From Pseudomonadota bacterium (GTDB lineage Bacteria > Pseudomonadota > Alphaproteobacteria > Rhodospirillales > Magnetospirillaceae), in NCBI GenBank assembly GCA_023458315.1, contig JAEXAH010000050.1:62001-126000 (forward strand): a stretch of 64,000 nucleotides of DNA, written 5' to 3'. The position numbers were made by a program, and so were the translations under genes. Below the pieces are notes generated by a model. It worked only from the letters and a program-made list of their open reading frames with translations, was not told the origin of the DNA and ran no database searches. Shown here piece by piece: positions 1 to 8,685 of the stretch; position 1 is the first letter of the stretch; the number at the start of each line of letters is the position of its first letter.

Positions 1-1161
1 GGCTCGGCCATCCAGGACAAGGGCCTGAAGCCCGCCATGCAGCCCAAGGTCGAGATCACCTCGTATGCCGAGGGCAAGGATCTGGAATTCACCGTGGCGC
101 TGGAAATCCTGCCGGAAATCACCGCCATGGACTTCTCGACCCTGTCGCTGGAGCGCGAGAAGGCCAAGGCCCCCGAGGCCGAGATCGCCGAAACCCTGAC
201 CCGCATCGCCGAGCGTCACGAGGACAGCGAAACCGTCGAGCGCGCCGCCGCCGCCGGTGACGTGGTGGTCATCGACTTCGTCGGCAAGAAGGACGGCGTG
301 GCCTTCCCGGGCGGCACCGCCCAGGGCTACTCGCTCAAGCTCGGCTCGAACACCTTCATCCCCGGCTTCGAGGACCAACTGATCGGCAAGAAGGCCGGTG
401 AGACCGCGGTCGTCGACGTGACCTTCCCCGAAGCCTACGGCAACGACGAACTGGCCGGCGCCGCCGCCCAGTTCGACGTCACCGTGCACGAGGTCCGCGC
501 CACCAAGGCCGCCGAGCTGAACGACGAGCTGGCCAAGAAGGTCGGCATGGACAGCATCGACGCCCTGAAGCAGGCCATCGCCGAGGAAATCACCCGCGAG
601 CTGGACGGCATGGCCCGCACCAAGCTGAAGCGCGCCCTGCTGGACCAGTTGGCCGCCAACCACGACTTCCAGGTGCCGGAAGGCATGGTCGAACAGGAGT
701 TCGAGGCCATCTGGAAGCAGGTGGAGCAGGACAAGGAAGCCGGTCGCCTGGACCCGTCCGACGCGGGCAAGGATGACGACACCCTGAAGGCCGATTATCG
801 CGCCCTGGCCGAGCGCCGCGTGCGCCTGGGCCTGCTGCTGGCCGATGTGGGCCAGAAGAACAGCGTCACCGTCACCCAGGACGACGTCAACAAGGCGCTG
901 ATCGAGGAAGCCCGCCGCTATCCCGGTCAGGAGCATCTGGTGTTCCAGTACTACAAGAACAACCAGGACGCCCTGAACAGCCTGCGCGCCCCCATCTTCG
1001 AGGACAAGGTCATCGACTTCGTCCTGGAACTGGCCAAGGTGACGGACAAGGAAGTGTCGGCCGAGGATCTGCGCAAGGACCCCGAGGAAGGCGCCGCCGC
1101 CTCCGAGGAAGCCAAGCCGAAGAAGAAGGCCGCCAAGAAGAAGGCCGATTCCGCCGAGTGA
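1..1161 (+). CDS. tig: Trigger factor, 5'-truncated by the window edge
   Basis: Ribosome-bound peptidyl-prolyl isomerase and chaperone that receives nascent chains. The reading frame is open from base 1, so the true start lies upstream; from family length about 60-70 residues of the ribosome-binding domain are missing. What remains is the end of that domain, an FKBP-type PPIase domain (GDVVVIDFVGKKDG region) and the long helical C-terminal chaperone domain, ending in a Lys/Ala-rich tail (KKKAAKKKADSAE). A Rho-independent terminator follows the stop. The downstream clpP-clpX-lon order is the usual alphaproteobacterial context. The first internal ATG at 37 is not the natural start. Confidence 0.95.
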   Translation, partial: GSAIQDKGLKPAMQPKVEITSYAEGKDLEFTVALEILPEITAMDFSTLSLEREKAKAPEAEIAETLTRIAERHEDSETVERAAAAGDVVVIDFVGKKDGVAFPGGTAQGYSLKLGSNTFIPGFEDQLIGKKAGETAVVDVTFPEAYGNDELAGAAAQFDVTVHEVRATKAAELNDELAKKVGMDSIDALKQAIAEEITRELDGMARTKLKRALLDQLAANHDFQVPEGMVEQEFEAIWKQVEQDKEAGRLDPSDAGKDDDTLKADYRALAERRVRLGLLLADVGQKNSVTVTQDDVNKALIEEARRYPGQEHLVFQYYKNNQDALNSLRAPIFEDKVIDFVLELAKVTDKEVSAEDLRKDPEEGAAASEEAKPKKKAAKKKADSAE

Positions 1162-1194
1162 TCTCGACGGCATTTCTTCGCTGAGCGTTGACGG

Positions 1195-1228
1195 ACTGGC
1201 GGCCCTTTGGGCCGCCAGTTTCGTTTTG
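1195..1228 (+). terminator. Rho-independent terminator after tig
   Basis: An 11-bp perfect stem (ACTGGCGGCCC / GGGCCGCCAGT) with a TTT loop is followed by TTCGTTTT. It lies 34 bases after the tig stop and separates tig from clpP. The rest of the 296-base tig-clpP gap shows no gene; it presumably holds the clpP promoter, which I could not assign. Confidence 0.85.
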
Positions 1229-1457
1229 GGGCGATTCCCCGATTGCGGTTTCGCCGGAAAGCCCCACATTGTAAGGCGCGGCCATCCGGTCGCCCCAAGG
1301 TTTCCCATCCCCTCGCGCATTGTTCCGTGGGCCGGGTGTGCCCCTTCCGGCGAAACGGTGTGCGCCCATGCGAAGAATTTGACTGGCGGATCGGGTCAAG
1401 GTCGGCTAGGACGAACCAAGGAACCGCCACAGTAGCGATTGACGAGAAGGACGGACC

Positions 1458-2102
1458 ATGCGCGAGAGAGATCCCATCGACCTCTATATGAATACCCTCG
1501 TGCCGATGGTGGTCGAACAGACCAACCGGGGCGAGCGTTCCTATGACATCTATTCGCGCCTGCTCAAGGAACGCATCATTTTCCTGACCGGCCAGGTCTA
1601 CGACGAAGTGGCCAGCCTGATCTGCGCCCAGTTGCTGTTCCTGGAATCCGAGAATCCCAGCAAGGACATCGCCTTCTACATCAACTCGCCGGGTGGCGTG
1701 GTGACGTCGGGCCTGTCCATCTACGACACCATGCAGTACATCCGCCCGGCGGTGTCCACCGTGTGCCTGGGTCAGGCGGCGTCCATGGGCTCGCTGCTGC
1801 TGACCGCCGGTGAAAAGGGCAAGCGCTTCGCCCTGCCCAACGCCCGCGTCATGGTGCACCAGCCGTCGGGCGGCTTCCAGGGCCAGGCCACCGACATCGA
1901 GATCCACGCCCGCGAGATCCTGGCGCTGCGGGCGCGGCTGAACAACATGTACGTGACCCATACCGGCCAGCCGCTCGAGGTGATCGAGCAGGCCATGGAG
2001 CGCGACAAGTTCCTGTCGGCCACCGAAGCCAAGGAATTCGGCCTGATCGACGAGGTGGTCGCCAGCCGCCAGGTCAAGGGCGACGATTCCGCCGAAAGCT
2101 GA
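1458..2102 (+). CDS. clpP: ATP-dependent Clp protease proteolytic subunit ClpP
   Basis: Serine peptidase that forms the tetradecameric chamber fed by ClpX or ClpA in the cytoplasm. The 214-residue length is normal. The catalytic triad is visible: Ser109 in GQAASMGS, His134 in MVHQPSGG and Asp183 in ERDKF. The ATG is preceded by a purine-rich site (GAGAAGGA). clpX follows 123 bases downstream after a GC-rich hairpin, so the two may be separately tuned although adjacent. Nothing unusual is seen. Confidence 0.98.
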   Translation: MRERDPIDLYMNTLVPMVVEQTNRGERSYDIYSRLLKERIIFLTGQVYDEVASLICAQLLFLESENPSKDIAFYINSPGGVVTSGLSIYDTMQYIRPAVSTVCLGQAASMGSLLLTAGEKGKRFALPNARVMVHQPSGGFQGQATDIEIHAREILALRARLNNMYVTHTGQPLEVIEQAMERDKFLSATEAKEFGLIDEVVASRQVKGDDSAES

Positions 2103-2110
2103 CGCCCTTA

Positions 2111-2156
2111 CCCGCGCCGCCGCCCGTGATGCGGGCGCGGCGCGGGGTGATTTTCA
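2111..2156 (+). terminator. GC-rich hairpin after clpP
   Basis: Arms CCCGCGCCGC (2111-2120) and GCGGCGCGGG (2137-2146) enclose a second small stem and are followed by a short T-rich stretch (GATTTTCATT). The U-tract is weak, so it may be a partial terminator or a 3'-end stabilising structure between clpP and clpX. Confidence 0.5.
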
Positions 2157-2225
2157 TTGTGTGCCGCCGATTCGTGTGGCTAACATTGATCCAATTTGTC
2201 TGGCCGCTTTACCAATGGAGTACCG

Positions 2226-3491
2226 ATGACCAAGTCCACGAGCGGCGATTCCAAGAACACCCTCTACTGCTCGTTCTGCGGAAAGAGCCAGCATGAGGTG
2301 CGCAAGCTGATCGCCGGGCCGACGGTCTTCATCTGCGATGAATGCGTCGAGCTGTGCATGGACATCATCCGCGAGGAGCACAAGACCCATCTGGTCCGCT
2401 CGCGCGACGGTGTGCCGACCCCGAAGGATATCCGCTCGGTGCTCGATGACTACGTCATCGGCCAGGACCACGCGAAGAAGGTCCTGTCGGTCGCCGTGCA
2501 CAATCACTACAAGCGTCTGCAACACGGCGGCAAGGCCAACGAGGTCGAGATCGCCAAGTCCAACATCCTGCTGATCGGCCCCACCGGCTGCGGCAAGACC
2601 CTGTTGGCGCAGACCCTGGCCCGCATCCTGGACGTGCCGTTCACCATGGCCGACGCCACCACGCTGACCGAAGCCGGTTACGTGGGCGAGGACGTGGAGA
2701 ACATCATCCTCAAGCTGTTGCAGGCCGCTGAATACAACGTCGAACGCGCCCAGCGCGGCATCGTCTATATCGACGAGGTCGACAAGATCAGCCGCAAGTC
2801 CGACAACCCGTCCATCACCCGCGACGTGTCGGGTGAGGGCGTGCAGCAGGCCCTGCTGAAGATCATGGAAGGCACGGTGGCCAGCGTCCCGCCCCAGGGC
2901 GGCCGCAAGCATCCGCAGCAGGAATTCCTGCAAGTGGACACCACCAACATCCTGTTCATCTGCGGCGGTGCCTTCGCCGGGCTGGAAAAGATCATCGGCT
3001 CGCGCGGCAAGAACAAGTCCATCGGCTTCGGCGCCGAGGTGCGTGGCCCGGACGAACGCCGCACCGGCGAGATTCTGCGCGAGATCGAGCCCGAGGATCT
3101 GCTGAAGTTCGGCCTGATCCCGGAATTCGTCGGCCGTCTGCCGGTGCTGGCGACGCTGGAGGATCTGGACGTCGACGCCCTGGTGGAAATCCTGTCCAGG
3201 CCCAAGAACGCCCTGGTCAAGCAGTACCAGCGCCTGTTCGAGATGGAAGACACCAAGCTGACCTTCCAGGAGGAGGCGCTGAAGGCCATCTCGGAAAAGG
3301 CCATCGCCCGCAAGACCGGCGCCCGCGGCCTGCGTTCCATCATGGAAGGCATCCTGCTGGACACCATGTTCGAACTGCCGACCCTGGACAGCGTCGAAGA
3401 GGTGGTGGTCAACAAGGAAGTGGTCGAGGGACGCGCCCAGCCGCTCTACATCCATTCCGAACGCCGGGAGGATGTGGGCACCAGCGCCTGA
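2226..3491 (+). CDS. clpX: Clp protease ATP-binding subunit ClpX
   Basis: AAA+ unfoldase that recognises and threads substrates into ClpP. The N-terminal zinc-binding domain has four cysteines (C15, C18, C37, C40). The Walker A motif GPTGCGKT is at about residues 118-125 and Walker B (IVYIDEVDKI) follows. I chose the ATG at 2226 because GGAG at 2217-2220 is well spaced and the protein then begins just before the zinc domain, giving the family length of 421 residues; an in-frame start at 2196 would add ten residues with no support. Lies between clpP and lon. Confidence 0.97.
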   Translation: MTKSTSGDSKNTLYCSFCGKSQHEVRKLIAGPTVFICDECVELCMDIIREEHKTHLVRSRDGVPTPKDIRSVLDDYVIGQDHAKKVLSVAVHNHYKRLQHGGKANEVEIAKSNILLIGPTGCGKTLLAQTLARILDVPFTMADATTLTEAGYVGEDVENIILKLLQAAEYNVERAQRGIVYIDEVDKISRKSDNPSITRDVSGEGVQQALLKIMEGTVASVPPQGGRKHPQQEFLQVDTTNILFICGGAFAGLEKIIGSRGKNKSIGFGAEVRGPDERRTGEILREIEPEDLLKFGLIPEFVGRLPVLATLEDLDVDALVEILSRPKNALVKQYQRLFEMEDTKLTFQEEALKAISEKAIARKTGARGLRSIMEGILLDTMFELPTLDSVEEVVVNKEVVEGRAQPLYIHSERREDVGTSA

Positions 3492-3565
3492 CGGTTCCGC
3501 GCCTGTTTGGCCCGGGCGCGACCGTGTGATGATGGTCGGGAGAGGGATGGCGATGTCGTCCCTCC

Positions 3566-3605
3566 CTTGACGCGAGAGGGGAGACGCCTAGCTATAGTAC
3601 TAGGC
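3566..3605 (+). promoter_or_regulatory. Candidate lon promoter region with inverted repeat
   Basis: CTTGAC at 3566-3571 resembles a heat-shock (RpoH) or housekeeping -35. About 20 bases further on is TATAGT (3593-3598), lying inside a perfect 6-bp inverted repeat GCCTAG / CTAGGC (3586-3591 and 3600-3605). The spacing to TATAGT is longer than the sigma-70 optimum, so the exact -10 is uncertain. The dyad over the -10 could be an operator. Confidence 0.35.
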
Positions 3606-3667
3606 AAGGTTCCAAGTGTTTACCCCGTCGGCCGCCCCGCGGTGGCCGCATACGTTCAAGAGGCAGC

Positions 3668-6067
3668 ATGGCCGAAATCGCAAACGACGACGTCTTTCCG
3701 GTTCTTCCCCTCCGGGATATCGTCGTCTTCCCGCACATGATCGTGCCCCTGTTCGTCGGCCGCGAGAAGTCCGTCCGCGCACTCGAAGATGTGATGCGCG
3801 AGGACAAGCAGATCCTGTTGGTGGCCCAGAAGAACGCGGCCCAGGACGATCCCACCACCGAAGACATCTATACCGTCGGCACCGTGTCGACGGTCCTGCA
3901 ATTGCTGAAGCTGCCCGACGGCACCGTCAAGGTGCTGGTCGAGGGCAGCCGCCGCGCCCGCATCACCGGCTTCACCGACAACCCGAACTTCTTCCAGGCG
4001 GTCGCCGAGCTGATGGACGACCCCAGCGGCGAAGGCCAGGAGATGGAAGCGCTGTCGCGCTCGGTGGTCAGCCAGTTCGAGCAGTACATCAAGCTCAACA
4101 AGAAGATTCCGCCCGAGGTGCTGGTTTCGGTCAACCAGATCGAAGATCCCGGCAAGCTGGCCGACACCGTCGCCTCGCACCTGTCGCTGAAGATCGCCGA
4201 AAAGCAGGAATTGCTGGAAAGCGCCACCATCGCCGAACGGCTGGAGCGAGTCTATTCCTACATGGAGGGCGAAATCGGCGTCCTTCAGGTGGAAAAGAAA
4301 ATCCGCAACCGCGTCAAGCGGCAGATGGAGAAGACCCAGCGCGAGTACTATCTGAACGAGCAGCTCAAGGCCATTCAGAAGGAACTGGGCGAGGGCGAGG
4401 ACGGCAAGGACGAAGCCGCCGAACTGGAAGAGCGGATCGCCAAGACCCGCCTGTCCAAGGAAGCGCGCGAAAAGGCCCTGGCCGAACTGAAGAAGCTGAA
4501 GTCCATGAGCCCCATGTCGGCCGAGGCCACCGTGGTGCGCAATTACCTGGACTGGCTGCTGACCATTCCGTGGAAGAAGCGGACCAAGGTCAAGAAGGAC
4601 ATCAAGCTGGCCGAGACCATCCTGAACGCCGAGCATTACGGTCTGGAAAAGGTCAAGGAACGCATCATCGAGTATCTGGCGGTGCAGACCCGCACCGACA
4701 AGGTCAAAGGCCCCATCCTGTGCTTGGTCGGCCCGCCCGGCGTCGGCAAGACCTCGCTCGGCAAGTCCATGGCCACCGCCACCGGGCGTAACTTCGTGCG
4801 CATCAGCCTTGGCGGCGTGCGCGACGAAGCCGAAGTGCGCGGCCATCGCCGCACCTATATCGGCTCCATGCCCGGCAAGGTCATCCAGGGCATGAAGAAG
4901 GCCAAGTCGTCCAATCCGCTGTTCCTGCTGGACGAGATCGACAAGCTGGGCGCCGACTGGCGCGGCGACCCGTCCTCGGCCCTGCTGGAAGTGCTGGACC
5001 CCGAACAGAACTCGACCTTCAACGACCATTACCTGGAAGTCGATTACGACCTGTCCGACGTGATGTTCGTCACCACCGCCAATTCCCTGCGCATGCCCCA
5101 GCCGCTGCTGGACCGCATGGAGGTGATCCGCCTGTCCGGCTACACCGAGGACGAAAAGGTGGAAATCGCCAAGCGCCACCTGTTGGACAAGGTGGTCAAG
5201 GCGGCCGGTCTGGCCAAGGAAGAGATCAACATCACCGACGACGCCATCCGCGACCTGTGCCGTTACTACACCCGCGAGGCGGGCGTGCGTAATCTGGAAC
5301 GCGAACTGGCCAACCTTGCCCGCAAGGCGACCACCGAGATCGTCTCGAAGGGCAAGAAGAAAGTCACCATCAGCGCCAAGACCCTGGAAAAGTACGCCGG
5401 AATCCGCAAGTACCGTTACGGCGAGGCGGAACTGGAAGACATGGTCGGCGGCGTCACCGGCCTGGCCTGGACCGAGGTGGGCGGCGAATTGCTGACCATC
5501 GAGGCCGTGACCATGCCCGGCAAGGGCAATTTCAGCATCACCGGCAAACTGGGCGACGTGATGCAGGAATCGGTGCAGGCGGCGCGGTCCTATGTCCGCT
5601 CGCGCTCGGTGTCCTTGGGCATCAAGCCGACGGTGTTCGAAAAGAAGGACATCCACGTCCACGTCCCCGAGGGCGCCACCCCCAAGGACGGCCCGTCCGC
5701 CGGTATCGCCATGTGCACGGCCATCGTCTCGGCGCTGACCGGCATTCCGGTGCGCAAGGAAGTGGCCATGACCGGCGAAGTCACCCTGCGCGGCCGCGTG
5801 CTGCCCATCGGCGGCCTCAAGGAAAAGCTGCTGGCGGCGCTGCGCGGCGGCCTCAAGACCGTTCTCATTCCCAAGGAGAACGAGAAGGATCTGGCCGAGA
5901 TCCCGGACAACGTCAAGAAGGGGCTGGAGATCGTGCCGGTGTCCACCGTGGACGAAGTCCTGGCCCGCGCCCTGACCAGCCAGCCGGTGGCCATCGAGTG
6001 GGAAGAACCCGCCGAGGCGGCCCCCGCGGTGGCCAAGGATGCCGAATTGACGGTCACGACCCACTGA
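3668..6067 (+). CDS. lon: ATP-dependent Lon protease
   Basis: Homo-oligomeric AAA+ serine protease that degrades misfolded and regulatory proteins in the cytoplasm. The 799-residue protein has the LonA layout: N-terminal substrate-binding domain (VLPLRDIVVFP), coiled-coil linker, AAA+ module with GPPGVGKT and LFLLDEIDKL, and the C-terminal peptidase with the catalytic serine in KDGPSAGIA and the lysine further downstream (GGLKEKLLAAL). Preceded by a possible promoter with a dyad and followed by a strong terminator, so it is probably its own transcription unit between clpX and hupB. Confidence 0.98.
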   Translation: MAEIANDDVFPVLPLRDIVVFPHMIVPLFVGREKSVRALEDVMREDKQILLVAQKNAAQDDPTTEDIYTVGTVSTVLQLLKLPDGTVKVLVEGSRRARITGFTDNPNFFQAVAELMDDPSGEGQEMEALSRSVVSQFEQYIKLNKKIPPEVLVSVNQIEDPGKLADTVASHLSLKIAEKQELLESATIAERLERVYSYMEGEIGVLQVEKKIRNRVKRQMEKTQREYYLNEQLKAIQKELGEGEDGKDEAAELEERIAKTRLSKEAREKALAELKKLKSMSPMSAEATVVRNYLDWLLTIPWKKRTKVKKDIKLAETILNAEHYGLEKVKERIIEYLAVQTRTDKVKGPILCLVGPPGVGKTSLGKSMATATGRNFVRISLGGVRDEAEVRGHRRTYIGSMPGKVIQGMKKAKSSNPLFLLDEIDKLGADWRGDPSSALLEVLDPEQNSTFNDHYLEVDYDLSDVMFVTTANSLRMPQPLLDRMEVIRLSGYTEDEKVEIAKRHLLDKVVKAAGLAKEEINITDDAIRDLCRYYTREAGVRNLERELANLARKATTEIVSKGKKKVTISAKTLEKYAGIRKYRYGEAELEDMVGGVTGLAWTEVGGELLTIEAVTMPGKGNFSITGKLGDVMQESVQAARSYVRSRSVSLGIKPTVFEKKDIHVHVPEGATPKDGPSAGIAMCTAIVSALTGIPVRKEVAMTGEVTLRGRVLPIGGLKEKLLAALRGGLKTVLIPKENEKDLAEIPDNVKKGLEIVPVSTVDEVLARALTSQPVAIEWEEPAEAAPAVAKDAELTVTTH

Positions 6068-6094
6068 CCTCGGGCATATACCTTATGTATGAAG

Positions 6095-6124
6095 ACGGCC
6101 GCCGGAGTAATCCGGCGGCCGTTT
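6095..6124 (+). terminator. Rho-independent terminator after lon
   Basis: A 12-bp perfect stem (ACGGCCGCCGGA / TCCGGCGGCCGT) with a GTAA tetraloop ends in TT and begins 27 bases after the lon stop. It isolates lon from hupB. Confidence 0.85.
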
Positions 6125-6316
6125 CCATTCAAACGCGTGGAAACTTTCGTCATATTGTGGAAAACAATCGTGAAATTGCCGGAAAATGGCGGAATTCCGG
6201 GCTTTTTTCACCGATTGCCGATTGACGCCTTCACGACCTCCGATTTAGACTGCCTGCCATTCAGAGGGTTTCGCCCGGACCGGCATCCGGGCGGCGACAA
6301 TGAAGGGGGCCATCAG

Positions 6317-6589
6317 GTGAACAAGAACGATCTCGTGACCGCCGTTGCCAACAGCTCCGGCCTGTCCAAGACCGACGCCGGCAAGGCTGTCGATGCGGTT
6401 TTCGATGCGATTACCGGGGCGCTGAAGACCGGTGACGAGGTTCGCCTCGTCGGTTTCGGCACCTTCGCCGTCGCGGCCCGCGCCGCGTCCGAAGGCCGCA
6501 ATCCGCGCACTGGTGAGAAGATCACCATCGCCGCGTCGAAGCAGCCCAAGTTCAAGGCCGGCAAGGGCCTGAAGGACGCCGTCCAGTAA
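6317..6589 (+). CDS. hupB: DNA-binding protein HU
   Basis: Histone-like protein that bends and compacts DNA as a dimer in the nucleoid. The 90-residue product begins MNKNDLVTAVA and contains the HU signature GFGTFAVAARAASEGRNPRTG with the arm residues RNPRTGEKI. The start is a GTG at 6317, chosen because GAAGGGGG is 7 bases upstream and the protein then matches HU exactly; the open frame continues upstream to an ATG at 6089 with no homology. Downstream there is a terminator and then tRNA-Val, as in many alphaproteobacteria. Confidence 0.97.
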   Translation: MNKNDLVTAVANSSGLSKTDAGKAVDAVFDAITGALKTGDEVRLVGFGTFAVAARAASEGRNPRTGEKITIAASKQPKFKAGKGLKDAVQ

Positions 6590-6634
6590 GGCCCGATCCT
6601 TTCCGGGATTTGACGCCGCTTGCGCCTATGAACG

Positions 6635-6667
6635 CGCCGACCCTATCCAGGGTCGGCGTTTTCTTTT
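6635..6667 (+). terminator. Rho-independent terminator after hupB
   Basis: A 10-bp perfect stem (CGCCGACCCT / AGGGTCGGCG) with an ATCC loop is followed by TTTTCTTTT, 45 bases after the hupB stop. Confidence 0.9.
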
Positions 6668-6714
6668 GCCGACAGTTGTGTTTTTCCGCCGCGCCCCTTA
6701 TGAAAGGGGCCTTC

Positions 6715-6790
6715 GGGCGGTTAGCTCAGCTGGCAGAGCATCTCGTTTACACCGAGAGGGTCGGCGGTTCGATCCCGTCACCGCCCACCA
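6715..6790 (+). tRNA. tRNA-Val (anticodon UAC)
   Basis: The 76-base sequence folds into a complete cloverleaf: acceptor stem GGGCGGT / ACCGCCC, D stem GCTC / GAGC, anticodon stem TCTCG / CGAGA with loop TTTACAC (anticodon TAC), T stem GGCGG / CCGTC with loop TTCGATC, discriminator A, and an encoded CCA. It reads GUA valine codons and, if modified, other GUN codons. It sits directly after hupB. Confidence 0.97.
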
Positions 6791-6854
6791 CATCCCCAGA
6801 CCCACACCCGCAAGGGAAAACGTGGCCCGCCCGTGCGTTTTCCCGCCCGTTCGG

Positions 6855-7418
6855 ATGACCATGATTGTGATGTTGCTCAGAACGTTTTGCGCCAGCATCG
6901 TCGTCTTGTGGGGCTTTGCCGCCCAGGCCAAGGACGATGCGGGGAAACCGGTTGCGCCCAGCCCCGATGCGGTGGTGCGGCTGTTCGACGGCTTTTGCGC
7001 CGACAACGTTCCCGCCCTGGACAGGGTCAGGTCGTTTGCCCAGGCGCTGAAATGGAAGGCCCTGCCGCCGGAACTGGCGGCGCTGGGGGCGCCGCCCAAT
7101 CCCCAGGCCACATACGAGGGCTGGCGGGTCAAGGACGCGGGCAGCGTGTTCCTGGTCGGGTGGAGCGAGGGGCGGATCGACGGCCGCAAAGTCTCGACCT
7201 GCGCCATCTTCACCAAGGACGTCTCGGCCGATGCCCTGGCGGCCTTGATCGCCGCCAAATACAAGGTCCGTCCCTTGGACGACATGCGGGAAGCCTATAA
7301 GCGCGTCCGCGCCTGGGACGCGGTGATCAATGGCGAAAAGGCCATCATCAGCCTGATGAACCCGGTCGATGCGGGTTTCGAGGCGGCGACCCTGGGGGTG
7401 GTCGTCACCGGGAAATAG
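6855..7418 (+). CDS. Secreted protein of unknown function
   Basis: A 187-residue protein with a Sec signal peptide (MLLRTFCASIVVLWGFAAQA), so the mature chain of about 160 residues should be periplasmic. I do not recognise a domain. It has two cysteines in the mature part (FCADN and STCAIF), possibly a disulfide, and a mixed alpha/beta look. The ATG at 6855 is chosen because it opens the signal peptide; ATG at 6861 or 6870 is also possible and no strong ribosome-binding site decides. It stands alone between tRNA-Val and the convergent acyltransferase gene. Confidence 0.6.
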   Translation: MTMIVMLLRTFCASIVVLWGFAAQAKDDAGKPVAPSPDAVVRLFDGFCADNVPALDRVRSFAQALKWKALPPELAALGAPPNPQATYEGWRVKDAGSVFLVGWSEGRIDGRKVSTCAIFTKDVSADALAALIAAKYKVRPLDDMREAYKRVRAWDAVINGEKAIISLMNPVDAGFEAATLGVVVTGK

Positions 7419-7434
7419 CGGGCATAAGGTCAGG

Positions 7435-7477
7435 GCCGCAGGGCGGCTGTGGGATCAGAGCCGCAGGGCGGCTGTGG
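7435..7477. repeat. 18-bp direct repeat at the 3' end of the acyltransferase gene
   Basis: GCCGCAGGGCGGCTGTGG occurs at 7435-7452 and again at 7460-7477, 25 bases apart. The right copy spans the last codons of the minus-strand acyltransferase gene and the left copy is just beyond its stop, which looks like a local duplication of the gene's end. Confidence 0.7.
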
Positions 7478-8420
7478 TTTTCTCCAACCGCTCGCCATCG
7501 CCGCCGAACGGCGACATCACCGACAGGATGCGCGGGGTGGCCGCCTGCCCCAGATGCTGGCGCAGCAGCGCCGCCAGGGTGCCCGAGGGGCTGAGATCCA
7601 CATAGACGGCGCCGCCCCGGCTTTCGATGGCCTGCACCGTGGCCTGGACGTTCATGCCCTGGCGCACGATACGCCAGCCCAGATCGGGGTCGGCCGGGCC
7701 GACCGGGCCGCCCAGGCAGGCCGACCAGACCGGCCAGAACGGGCTTTCGCGCCGTTGCCCGGCAAAGGCGTCGCGCCACGGGGCCTGGGCTGCCTCGACA
7801 AAGCGTGAATGAAAGGCAAAGGGCACCGGCAGGCGTTGGAACGGCAGGTCCAGCCCGCGCAATTCCGCCTCGACCGCCGCCAGATCGTCGGCCAGGGCGG
7901 CCAGCACGAAATGGCCGTCGGAATTGATCCCGGCCATTTCGGTCTTGTCCGCCAGCACCGCCGAACGCTGCCGCCAGGACGGCGATCCCAGCACCGCCAC
8001 CATGCCGCCCGGCGGGCAGGTGCGGGCAAAGATCGCCGGTTGTTCGGCCACCGCCGCCAGGGCGGAATCGAACGGCACCATGCCCGCCACCACCTGGGCG
8101 GTGAATTCGCCCAGACTGACCCCGAACAACATGTCGGGGCGCAGGGACCGGGCGACCAGCACCTTGGCCAGCGCGTATTGCACCAGGAACAGGGCGGGAT
8201 GGCTGGCCTCGAGCCGGTCGAAGGGCTGGCCCGGCCGCGCGGCGGCGCCATACACCGCGTCCAGCACGGAAAAACCCAGGCGGGGACGCAGCAGGGCATC
8301 GCCGGTTTCCATCCAGTGGCGGAAAACCGGCTGGCTTTCCATCAATTCCGCGCCCATGCGGTAATATTGCGATCCCTGACCGGCGAAGCAGAACATCACG
8401 GGCAGCGGCGGAATGGACAC
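7455..8420 (-). CDS. Free-standing acyltransferase (malonyl-CoA:ACP transacylase-like)
   Basis: An alpha/beta-hydrolase-type acyltransferase related to FabD and to polyketide synthase AT domains, which move an acyl group from CoA to an acyl carrier protein. It begins with the hallmark CFAGQGSQYYRMG and has the nucleophile motif GVSLGEF (GxSxG); the His partner is probably in FAFHSRFVE. About 321 residues, the size of one AT domain. There is no adjacent fab, PKS or ACP gene, so its partner is unknown. I chose the GTG at 8420 because AAGG lies 9 bases upstream; an ATG at 8396 would start right at the core. The upstream region carries a tandem repeat. Confidence 0.75.
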   Translation of the reverse strand: MSIPPLPVMFCFAGQGSQYYRMGAELMESQPVFRHWMETGDALLRPRLGFSVLDAVYGAAARPGQPFDRLEASHPALFLVQYALAKVLVARSLRPDMLFGVSLGEFTAQVVAGMVPFDSALAAVAEQPAIFARTCPPGGMVAVLGSPSWRQRSAVLADKTEMAGINSDGHFVLAALADDLAAVEAELRGLDLPFQRLPVPFAFHSRFVEAAQAPWRDAFAGQRRESPFWPVWSACLGGPVGPADPDLGWRIVRQGMNVQATVQAIESRGGAVYVDLSPSGTLAALLRQHLGQAATPRILSVMSPFGGDGERLEKTTAALRL

Positions 8421-8462
8421 GCGGGCGGACCTTGTCGGATGGACGGGCCGACACGCTAACGC

Positions 8463-8520
8463 GCCCGCGCCCCCCTGGCAATGCCCGCGCCCCCTGGCAA
8501 TGCCCACGCCCCCTGGCAAT
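8463..8520. repeat. Three tandem copies of a 19-20 bp unit
   Basis: Units at 8463-8482, 8483-8501 and 8502-8520 share the form GCCCGCGCCCCCTGGCAAT; the first has one extra C and the third one G-to-A change. They lie directly upstream of the minus-strand acyltransferase gene. There is no spacer, so this is not a CRISPR. Function unknown. Confidence 0.9.
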
Positions 8521-8685
8521 GGACGGGCGATGAATGTTCGGCGGAAATCCCGCGCTGGTATAATTCCTGCTTTTCTTCACCGGCCATTGCAGGTAGGGTT
8601 TTCGCGGCTCAATGCGCTATGGCCTTGAAGCCACGGAATTTCCCCTGCGCTTCGATGGAACGCGGGGCGCAACTGGAGAGATCCC

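Noticed and set aside
37..1161. Complete trigger factor starting at 37
   Set aside because: The frame is open to base 1 with trigger-factor-like residues before the ATG, so the gene is truncated by the window rather than starting there.
1207..1491. Small plus-strand frames in the tig-clpP gap
   Set aside because: They have no ribosome-binding site, arginine/proline-rich random composition and run into clpP in another frame.
3656..6064. Open frame of 802 codons antisense to lon
   Set aside because: It mirrors lon codon structure in a GC-rich genome, has a His/Gly/Asp-rich composition with no domain, and lies opposite a certain gene. The same applies to long antisense frames opposite clpX, prpE, nirN, nirF, nirS, nosB-D and rhlE.
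8463..8520. Possible CRISPR array
   Set aside because: Three direct repeats of 19-20 bp abut with no spacers and there are no cas genes.
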